From positions 124,001-188,000 of the forward strand of contig NZ_JAIOAB010000006.1 of the NCBI RefSeq assembly GCF_019890635.1: DNA of 64,000 bases, in the 5' to 3' direction. Positions 58,029 through 64,000 of this stretch are shown piece by piece. The DNA comes from Streptomyces sennicomposti. Lineage in GTDB: Bacteria > Actinomycetota > Actinomycetes > Streptomycetales > Streptomycetaceae. The first letter of the stretch is position 1. The number at the start of each line of letters is the position of its first letter. Both the position numbers and the translations under genes were made by a program. Under the pieces are notes generated by a model. That model was not told where the DNA came from. It did not search any database and saw only the letters and a program-made list of their open reading frames with translations.

Positions 58029-58325
58029 GGCCGTCCCCCTTGCGTACTCGTACTCGCGTGCGTCTGCGCGTCCTCGGGCGGCACTCTTCCGGTCACGATA
58101 CGTCCGCCGGGCCGCGAGCGCAGGGGACGCGACGCGGCGGGCACCGTGCGGGGCCGCCTTGCTCCCGTCGCCCGGCTCCCGCTGCCCGGCTTCTGCCGCC
58201 TTGCTCCCGTCGCCCGGCTCCCGCTGCCCGGCCGCGCTGCACGGCTTCTGCCGTCTGTGGGCCGCCTCGCTCCGCCCCGTCGCGCCCGTTCCGCACGGCG
58301 TCGGCCGGCGGTCCGGGCGGCCGCC
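58029..58325. other. Intergenic region with a 42-bp duplication
   Basis: 297 bp without a gene. TTGCTCCCGTCGCCCGGCTC begins at 58159 and again at 58201, giving two tandem 42-bp copies (58159-58242, the second diverging near its end). Part of this stretch is the promoter region of the gltD paralogue. Confidence 0.75.
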
Positions 58326-59021
58326 TCAGTCGGCGGGCGGGCCCGGCCCGCGCCACGAGGCGAGCACGGACTCGACCTCCGCAGCCGTCCGCCGCCGGGC
58401 CTCCGGCCGGACCACGCCGTCCATCAGCAGCCGGTCGTACGGCGTGTCCAGATGCCGTACGGACGCCCGCACCGCCCATGCGACCGCGCTCTCGGACAGC
58501 GCCCGGCCCGCCGCGCTGCGGCCGACCCGTCCGCTGCCGCGCAGCGAGGCATGGGCGGCGATGTCCGCCGCCCGGTCCGGCGGGCACCGGGGGAACGACC
58601 GCAGGATCTCCGCCGTGAACGCCTGTGCGAACCGTACGTCCTGAGCCGCCCGCCGCCGCGCGTCACGGGCCCGGCGGCGGCGTCGCGCCTCGGCGTCCGC
58701 CAGGCACCGCGCCTCGGCCCGGGCGAGGGCCGCCTCCTCCACGAGCAGGCCCTGCCGCTCGTACCGGCTCTTGCGCCGGTTGAACCGCACGACGACCGCC
58801 GACAGCACGCTCTCCTCCCGCGAGCGCCGGGTGAGCGCCGTGTCGCCGCGCGGCAGGAACACCAGATGCCCGAGATCGGCGCAGACCAGGCAGCGGGGCA
58901 CGCCTTCCTCCAGGACGAGCAGGGACAGCGGACCCCGGCGGCATCGGGCGCAGCGCTTGCCCCGCAACGGCTGCACGACGACGAGCCCGAGGCGGGACGG
59001 GGGAGCGGGAAGGCGGGCCAT
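58326..59021 (-). CDS. DUF2293-domain protein
   Basis: 231 aa from ATG 59021. The N-terminus has a CARCRRG pair and a second CLVC pair that could form a zinc site (LVVVQPLRGKRCARCRRGPL; VPRCLVCADLGHLVFLPRGD). A long basic helix follows (ARCLADAEARRRRRARDARRRAAQD), then the DUF2293 domain (FAQAFTAEILRSFPRCPPDRAADIAAHASLRGSGRVGRSAAGRAL), ending with VRHLDTPYDRLLMDG. The RNA- or DNA-binding look of the basic helix is suggestive only; function unknown. Confidence 0.82.
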   Translation of the reverse strand: MARLPAPPSRLGLVVVQPLRGKRCARCRRGPLSLLVLEEGVPRCLVCADLGHLVFLPRGDTALTRRSREESVLSAVVVRFNRRKSRYERQGLLVEEAALARAEARCLADAEARRRRRARDARRRAAQDVRFAQAFTAEILRSFPRCPPDRAADIAAHASLRGSGRVGRSAAGRALSESAVAWAVRASVRHLDTPYDRLLMDGVVRPEARRRTAAEVESVLASWRGPGPPAD

Positions 59022-59549
59022 GCGGGTTTCATTCCCCCCACCGCGGCCCCGCGCACGCGCGCTCCGGCCCGGTGCACGCGGCTGCGGCCGCACGCACTCG
59101 CCTCGGCGCGGAGGCGCGCGCCCGCGCGGTGACCGCCCGCCCCGGTGACTGGCCGGGCGGACGCCGGTGCGCGCCGGCGCGCGTCCGCCCGGCTGTCGCC
59201 GACGGCGGCTGGGTGTCCCCGCCCCGGCCGGCGCCGCTTCTCGGTGCCTCCTCGTGGGGCGCGCCCGCACCCGCGCACTCGCGCACTCGCGCACCCGTGA
59301 GGTCGAGGCGTCCGTAGGGGTTCACGTCCATGCCAGGACGCCCGTGGTGCGCGCACCCGCGTGGCCGCGCCCCGCGCGCCTGCGCCCTCGCCTCGCACCC
59401 CTCTGCCTCGCCCCGGCCGCACACCCGCCGCCTCGCCCGCCGCTCGTGCGGCCGCAGGAGCGGGGTCTCCCAGGCGTGGCCGCCAGAGGGACGCGCCCCC
59501 GCTCCACCCCCGTCCACGCCCCCCTTCCGGCCGGGCGCATCATGGCCGT
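59022..59549. other. 528-bp intergenic region with a large hairpin and short repeats
   Basis: Divergent genes flank it. It contains the 13-bp perfect stem described at 59152-59193 and an 8-bp tandem repeat (GCGCACTC at 59273, 59281 and as GCGCACCC at 59289). Open frames are Arg/Pro/Ala-rich and overlap on all strands; I accept none as a gene. Confidence 0.6.
59152..59193. other. Strong hairpin between divergent genes
   Basis: GCCGGGCGGACGC (59152-59164) and GCGTCCGCCCGGC (59181-59193) are perfectly complementary over 13 bp with a 16-nt loop that can itself pair. A terminator is not expected between divergent genes, so it might mark the end of a small RNA or be part of an operator. Confidence 0.5.
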
Positions 59550-60185
59550 GTGCGACTCGAAGCGATCACCTGGGAACGGCTCGGCGACCTGCTGGCCGAA
59601 CGGCTGCTCGACCTGGAACCGGCCGACGGCAGCCCGTGGCCGCGCGTCGCCTTCGACGGCGCCCCGGCCGCCCGCCCGGGCGACCTGGCCGAGCGCGTCG
59701 CCGAGGCCCTGCGCCCGCTGGGCCGTCCGTCGCTGGTCGTCGACGCCGCGACCTTCCTGCGCCCGGCGTCCCTGCGGTTCGAACACGGCCACCGGGACGT
59801 GGACTCGTACTACGACGGCTGGCTCGACACCGGCGCCCTGTGGCGCGAGGTGTTCGGGCCGCTCGAACCCGGCGGTGACGGGCGGGTCCTGCCCGATCTG
59901 CGGGACCCGGTCACGGACCGCGCGACCCGCAGCGCCTACGTCCCCCTGCCGCCCGGCGGAGTGCTGTTGCTGCACGGCCCGCTGCTGCTGCGGCACTGGT
60001 TCCCCTTCGACCTGAGCGTCCACCTCCTCCTCTCCCCGGCCGCCCTGCGCCGCCGCACCCCCGAGGCGGAGCACTGGACGCTGCCCGCCTTCGCCCGCTA
60101 CGAGGCCGAGACCGACCCGGCCGGCACGGCGGACGTACTGGTCCGCGCCGACGACCCGCGCCACCCGGCCTGGCGCGCCGCCTGA
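59550..60185 (+). CDS. Uridine kinase-like protein with degenerate P-loop
   Basis: 211 aa from GTG 59550 (VRLEAITWERL). It aligns by eye with actinobacterial 'uridine kinase' proteins: FLRPASLRFEHGHRDVDSYYDGWLD, VYVPLPPGGVLLLHGPLLLRHWFPFDLSVHLLLSPAALRRRT. But the segment where the Walker A GxxxxGK[ST] should be reads FDGAPAARPGDLAERV, without the lysine and Ser/Thr, so kinase activity is doubtful. No ribosome site; CATCAT 5 bp before GTG suggests a leaderless start. It ends 6 bp before the convergent psuK stop. Confidence 0.75.
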   Translation: MRLEAITWERLGDLLAERLLDLEPADGSPWPRVAFDGAPAARPGDLAERVAEALRPLGRPSLVVDAATFLRPASLRFEHGHRDVDSYYDGWLDTGALWREVFGPLEPGGDGRVLPDLRDPVTDRATRSAYVPLPPGGVLLLHGPLLLRHWFPFDLSVHLLLSPAALRRRTPEAEHWTLPAFARYEAETDPAGTADVLVRADDPRHPAWRAA

Positions 60186-60191
60186 ACCGCC

Positions 60192-61208
60192 TCAGCCCCC
60201 GAAGGCGTCCTCGAAGGTGTTCCCGGAGGCGTCCCGCGGCGGCCGTCCGCCCACCCGTCCCACCGCGAGCGCGCCCGCCGAGCAGCCCTCCTCCGCCGCC
60301 TCCTCGGGCCCCGCACCGGCCAGCAGCGCGGCGAGGAACGCCCCCGTGAAGGCGTCTCCGGCGCCCGTGGTGTCCCGGGGCGCCACGGCCAGGGCGGGCA
60401 CACGGGCGCACACGGCTCCGTCCCTGGCCACCAGCGCGCCGTCCGCGCCCTGTTTGGCCACCACCAGCGGTATGCGCCGACTCAGCTCGGCCGCCGCGAC
60501 CGCCGGGTCCGTCACCCCGGCCAGCAGACACGCCTCGTCACGGCTCGGCAGCAGCACGTCCACCCCCTCGACGAGCTCCAGGAACCGCCCGGCCCCCAGC
60601 GCGGCCAGGAACCCGGCCGAGGCGGGGTCCAGACTGACCGGCACTCCACGCGCGCGTGCCGACGCGACCGCCACGGCCACCAGCGCCCGACCCGGCGCGG
60701 AGAACAGCAGATAACCCGACAGATGCAGCCGGGCCACCCCGTCGAGCAACGCGTCCGACCAGTCCCCGGGCGCCAGCCGCAACGACGCCCCGCTGTCCGT
60801 GAGGAACGTGCGCTCCGCCGAGGCCGCCCCGTCGACCAGGCACACCACCGTCCCGGTCGGCGCCTCGGCGTCCACCACGAGCCGGGCCCGCACCCCCGAG
60901 GCGACCAGCTCCCGTTCGTGCCAGGCGGCCGTCTCCGCGCCCACCCGCCCCAGCAGCCGCACGTCCCGGCACCCCCGATGGGCCGCCCAGCAGGCCACGT
61001 TGGCCCCTGCGCCGCCCGGCACCAGCCGGATCTCGGCGGCGGTGTCCGTACCGGTCGCGAGCGCCCCCCGATGGCGGGCGACCACGTCCGTCACCACGTC
61101 CCCCACCACCAGCAGCCCGCCGCCCGGCGCCCCTCCGCCCCGCACGCCACTGGCCGCCTCTGTGCCGTCCGGCGGCCTCCCGCCGGGCCCCGCCCCGCCG
61201 GGCGTCAC
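60192..61208 (-). CDS. psuK: Pseudouridine kinase / PfkB-family carbohydrate kinase
   Basis: 338-aa ribokinase-family kinase. PfkB signature 1 region GGAGANVACWAAHRG and signature 2 with the catalytic aspartate, DTTGAGDAFTGAFLAAL, are present. GTG 61208 overlaps the psuG stop (GTGA), giving about 30 Gly/Pro-rich residues before LLVVGDVVTDVV. Coupling to psuG identifies the substrate as pseudouridine, phosphorylated to pseudouridine 5'-phosphate before cleavage by PsuG. Confidence 0.88.
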   Translation of the reverse strand: MTPGGAGPGGRPPDGTEAASGVRGGGAPGGGLLVVGDVVTDVVARHRGALATGTDTAAEIRLVPGGAGANVACWAAHRGCRDVRLLGRVGAETAAWHERELVASGVRARLVVDAEAPTGTVVCLVDGAASAERTFLTDSGASLRLAPGDWSDALLDGVARLHLSGYLLFSAPGRALVAVAVASARARGVPVSLDPASAGFLAALGAGRFLELVEGVDVLLPSRDEACLLAGVTDPAVAAAELSRRIPLVVAKQGADGALVARDGAVCARVPALAVAPRDTTGAGDAFTGAFLAALLAGAGPEEAAEEGCSAGALAVGRVGGRPPRDASGNTFEDAFGG

Positions 61209-62110
61209 ATGCGCGCCCAGGCCGCCGCGACACGCGCCGCCAGACGTACGTTGCCGCGCACGGCGGCCAGGTTGGCGCGCAGGGACGCGCCGTCCGTGTG
61301 CCGCACCAGGTGGTCGAGCAGGAACGGGGTGACCGCCTGCCCGGTGACGCCCTCCTCCTCGCACGCGTGCAGCGCGTCGGCGAGCACACGCGCGTGCAGC
61401 TCCGGCTCCAGCTGCTCCGCCCGCGGCACCGGATTGGCGACGATCAGCGCCGACTCCGGTCCGCGCAGCGCGTTCTGCGCCCGCATGACCTCGGCGACCT
61501 CCTCGGGCGTGCGCAGCGTCCAGTCCACCGGATGGCCGGAGTCGCTGAGATAGAAGCCGGGGAAGCGGTCCGTGCCGTACCCGGCCACCGCGACCCCCAG
61601 CGTCTCCAGCCGCTCCAGGGTGGCCGGCACGTCCAGGATCGACTTCACCCCCGCGCACACCACCGTGATCCGGGTGCGCGCCAGCAGCCCCAGGTCGGCG
61701 GACTCGTCCTGCGTCTCCGTCCACTGCCGGTGCACCCCGCCGAGCCCGCCCGTCGCGAACACGCGGACGCCCGCCAGCGCGGCCAGCCGGGCCGTCGCCG
61801 ACACGGTCGTCGCCCCGCTGGCTCCCGTCGCCACGGCGAGCGGCAGGTCGCGGTGGCCCAGCTTGCGGATCCCGTCCTCGTTGGCGACCCGCTCCAGCTG
61901 CCGCTTGTCCAGCCCCACCTGCGGCCGCCCGTCCAGCACGGCGATCGTCGCCGGGACGGCGCCCTCCTCGCGTACCGCGTCCTCCAGCTCCAGCGCCACC
62001 TGGAGGTTGCGCGGGCGCGGCAGCCCATGGGCGATGATCGTGGACTCCAGGGCCACCACCGGACGGCGCGCGGCGAGCGCCTCCCGCACCTCTTCGGACA
62101 CCACCAGCAC
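61205..62110 (-). CDS. psuG: Pseudouridine-5'-phosphate glycosidase
   Basis: 301 aa. PsuG cleaves the C-glycosidic bond of pseudouridine 5'-phosphate to uracil and ribose 5-phosphate. [50 protein letters not shown] and CAGVKSILDVPATLERLETLGVAVAGYGTDRFPGFY are the family motifs, with the catalytic lysine in GVKSILD. GTG 62110 has GGGGAGG 8 bp upstream; ATG 62143 is an alternative. First gene of the psuGK operon; no transporter is attached. Confidence 0.95.
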   Translation of the reverse strand: MLVVSEEVREALAARRPVVALESTIIAHGLPRPRNLQVALELEDAVREEGAVPATIAVLDGRPQVGLDKRQLERVANEDGIRKLGHRDLPLAVATGASGATTVSATARLAALAGVRVFATGGLGGVHRQWTETQDESADLGLLARTRITVVCAGVKSILDVPATLERLETLGVAVAGYGTDRFPGFYLSDSGHPVDWTLRTPEEVAEVMRAQNALRGPESALIVANPVPRAEQLEPELHARVLADALHACEEEGVTGQAVTPFLLDHLVRHTDGASLRANLAAVRGNVRLAARVAAAWARM

Positions 62111-62209
62111 GTGCCTGCCTCCCCTCAGTCGGCTCTCCCTCATCTCTGGCGGGCCGCGCCCCCGGCCAAACCCTTGCGGCCGGGGCGCGACCGGCACCAG
62201 CCTGGACAC

Positions 62210-62653
62210 ATGACCGAAAGCCGCATGAACGACAACGCGACGCGTCTCGACCACGTCGTCCTGTGGGTGCGCGACCCGGTCGCCGCCGCCCGCTTCTACG
62301 AACGGGCGGTCGGCCTGGAACCGGTCGGCGTCGAGGAGTTCGGCGCGGGCAAGGTCTCCTTCCCCTCGGTCCGCGTTAACGAGGAGACGATCCTCGACCT
62401 CGCCCCGCTCGACCTGGCCCCGCGCATGAACATGCTCCCCGGCGGGGCCGGCAGCGCCGGGCACCCGGTGAACCACGTGTGCCTGTCCCTGCCCGCCCAG
62501 GCCTTCGACGCGCTCCGCACCCGCCTCCAGGAACACGACGTCCCCGTCTCGGACTTCTCCTACGACTCCTCGGGCGCCCGCGGCAACGCCCGCCGCAGCT
62601 TCTACTTCCGCGACCCGGACGGCAACGTGTTCGAGGCCCGGCACTACGACTAG
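62210..62653 (+). CDS. VOC-family (glyoxalase-like) protein
   Basis: 147 aa. A vicinal oxygen chelate fold with the metal-ligand positions in LDHVVLWVRDPVAAARFYERAVGLE, HPVNHVCLSLPAQAFDALRTRLQEHDV and YFRDPDGNVFEARHYD. It could be a dioxygenase, lyase or resistance protein; nothing in the context decides. ATG 62210 is taken; ATG 62225 is also possible. Confidence 0.85.
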   Translation: MTESRMNDNATRLDHVVLWVRDPVAAARFYERAVGLEPVGVEEFGAGKVSFPSVRVNEETILDLAPLDLAPRMNMLPGGAGSAGHPVNHVCLSLPAQAFDALRTRLQEHDVPVSDFSYDSSGARGNARRSFYFRDPDGNVFEARHYD

Positions 62654-62776
62654 GCGCCCACTCACGCTCACGACGACCAGGAGCCCCGTGAACGACGGGC
62701 ACCCGACGGACGACCTGGCGCCCCACGAGCCGGCCGCCGCCCGAGCGGGCGACCCGTACCCGTGGCCGGCTCCCGC

Positions 62777-62832
62777 CCCGACGCCGACGCCCCGACGCCG
62801 ACGCCCCGACGCCGACGCCCCGACGCCGAAGC
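62777..62832. repeat. 14-bp tandem repeat, four copies
   Basis: Unit CCCGACGCCGACGC at 62777-62790, 62791-62804 and 62805-62818, then a fourth copy with one change (62819-62832). It sits between the VOC and ogt 3' ends. Confidence 0.95.
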
Positions 62833-62844
62833 GGCGTGGCCCGC

Positions 62845-63420
62845 TCAGAACAGCGGCTCGGGCAGGACCCCCTCCAGCGCCAGCAGCGTGCGCTTGGTCT
62901 CCAGCCCGCCGCCGAACCCGCCGATGCCCCCGTCGCTCTCGACCACCCGGTGGCACGGCACCACCAGCGGCAGCGGGTTGGCGCCCATCGCCACGCCCAC
63001 CGCCTGAGCCGCCTGGGGCTGCCCGACCCGCCGGGCCAGATCGCCGTACCCGACGACCGTGCCGTAGGGCACGCCCGACGCCAGCTCGCGCAGCACCTGC
63101 CGGTTGAAGCCCGATATCAAGGACCAGTCCAAGGGCAGCGCGAAGTCCCGCCGCTCGCCCGCGAAGTACGCCTCCAGCTGGCGTATCGCCTCCGCCAGCA
63201 CCGGGGAGCCGGGCGCCTCGACCGGCTCGGCGCCCAGCCGGGACGCCAGCCGCTCCAGCGCCCGCTCCCGCACCCCGCCGGTGGCGTGGAAGACGACGTT
63301 GACCAGGCCGTCGGCCGTCGCCGCCAGCAGCAGGGGACCGATCCCGCTTTCGGCCACGGCCCACACGACCTGCTGCCCGCCGCTCTCGGCCGGCTGCTCG
63401 TCCCACTCGTGCTTGTCCAT
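62845..63420 (-). CDS. ogt: Methylated-DNA--protein-cysteine methyltransferase
   Basis: 191-aa suicide DNA repair protein removing alkyl groups from O6-alkylguanine. The active-site motif VVPCHRVV with its cysteine is intact, as are PYGTVVGYGDLARRVG (DNA-recognition helix) and GGFGGGLETKRTLLALEG. The N-terminal about 100 residues are the non-catalytic domain. No AdaA domain is fused. Stop is 12 bp from the 14-bp repeat array. Confidence 0.95.
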   Translation of the reverse strand: MDKHEWDEQPAESGGQQVVWAVAESGIGPLLLAATADGLVNVVFHATGGVRERALERLASRLGAEPVEAPGSPVLAEAIRQLEAYFAGERRDFALPLDWSLISGFNRQVLRELASGVPYGTVVGYGDLARRVGQPQAAQAVGVAMGANPLPLVVPCHRVVESDGGIGGFGGGLETKRTLLALEGVLPEPLF

Positions 63421-63490
63421 GCGAGCACCGTACGGCCCACCACTGACAATGCGCTGTGACCTGCGGTTCTGCCCGGACCAGGGGGTGAGG

Positions 63491-64000
63491 TCAGGCGGTC
63501 TTCAGCGCCTCCCGCACCACGTCCGGCCGGTCGGTGATCACGCCGTCCACGCCGTAGCCGGCGACGGTCCGGGCGTGGGCAGCGTCGTCCACCGTCCACG
63601 CGTACACCTTCAGCCGCCTGCCGTGCGGCCCGGTGACCTTGTGCACGGCGGACACGTAGCCGGAGCCGATCGTGCCGTACGACGGATTGATCATGTCCGT
63701 GAAGCCCGCGTACCGGCTCAGGTCGGCCGCGGCCGGGCGGCCGAGGAAGGCGGTCGTGACGGCGGGGGCCAGCCTGTGCACCGTGCGCACACTGTCCGCG
63801 CTGAAGCTCTGCACGATCAGCCGGCCCGCCAGGTGCCCGCGGTCCAGCCAGCCGTCCTTGCGCAGCAGCGCCAGGGTCTGCTGCTCGATGCCCGGGTACA
63901 GCTCGGGATTCTTGATCTCCAGGAGCAGCTTCTCGTGGTTGTGCTCGATCCGGCGCATGTACTGGTCGAGCGTCGGCACGCGCGTGTTCCGGTAGGCGGG
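63491..64000 (-). CDS. Glycerophosphodiester phosphodiesterase (3' part)
   Basis: C-terminal part of a GDPD-family enzyme; the gene continues beyond the window end. Visible: VPTLDQYMRRIEHNHEKLLLEIKNPELYPGIEQ (the lysine and glutamate of the family core), LIVQSFSADSVRTVHRLAP, and the C-terminal KVYAWTVDDAAHARTVAGYGVDGVITDRPDVV. It hydrolyses glycerophosphodiesters to glycerol 3-phosphate and alcohol. Export cannot be judged because the N-terminus is missing. Confidence 0.92.
   Translation of the reverse strand, partial: PAYRNTRVPTLDQYMRRIEHNHEKLLLEIKNPELYPGIEQQTLALLRKDGWLDRGHLAGRLIVQSFSADSVRTVHRLAPAVTTAFLGRPAAADLSRYAGFTDMINPSYGTIGSGYVSAVHKVTGPHGRRLKVYAWTVDDAAHARTVAGYGVDGVITDRPDVVREALKTA

Overview
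The window is a chromosomal core segment of a high-GC actinomycete, almost certainly a Streptomyces. Third codon positions are close to saturated with G/C, GTG starts are common, and streptomycete families are present: an XRE/DUF5753 regulator with a DUF397 partner and an RsbW-like ATPase, a DUF6343 membrane protein and a Methyltransf_19 enzyme. The order gltB-gltD, pyk, PdtaR-type regulator, liv operon, polA, rpsA, PAC2, coaE is, from memory, the order around polA in sequenced Streptomyces. There is no insertion sequence, prophage, rRNA operon or secondary-metabolite megasynthase; this is mostly housekeeping DNA with a few accessory cassettes.

Layout. 1-6.4 kb: glutamate synthase gltBD behind a predicted GlnR box. 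6.7-9 kb: a VWA protein, a zinc metalloprotease-like protein and chorismate mutase. 9.2-15.7 kb: an M1 aminopeptidase, a GNAT, then a translationally coupled PLP decarboxylase plus diamine/amino acid N-hydroxylase, the first two steps of a hydroxamate-type pathway with nothing else attached. 15.8-20.1 kb: a Tat-exported 5'-nucleotidase, a SIMPL protein and pyruvate kinase. 20.2-21.0 kb: a tRNA with a CAA anticodon but a short class I variable loop, then an ANTAR response regulator. 21.1-27.1 kb: a complete livKHMGF branched-chain amino acid ABC operon on the minus strand. 27.4-31.8 kb: a lipoprotein/membrane protein pair, a hotdog thioesterase and a molybdopterin oxidoreductase. 32.0-41.5 kb: polA, two poorly known genes, a secreted lytic transglycosylase and hrpB. 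41.6-46.7 kb: a methyltransferase without a normal start codon, rpsA, PAC2 protein, coaE and a TPR protein. 46.7-52.4 kb: small membrane proteins, methyltransferase, DoxX, S4 protein, family-5 uracil-DNA glycosylase and an ABC exporter. 52.6-56.5 kb: the RsbW-like/XRE/DUF397 regulatory cluster and a methyltransferase. 56.5-64 kb: an orphan second GltD, a DUF2293 protein, a kinase-like protein, psuG-psuK, a VOC protein, ogt and the 3' part of a glycerophosphodiesterase gene.

Noteworthy signals are the class I tRNA(CAA); two type I-E-like CRISPR repeats exactly 61 bp apart in the coaE leader without any cas gene; the methyltransferase whose conserved N-terminus has no ATG/GTG/TTG start; a 44-bp nested palindrome before the thioesterase gene; a long structured rpsA leader; and a series of GC-rich intergenic tandem arrays, each with its own unit (8, 14, 17, about 19, 25, 27, about 30 and 42 bp).
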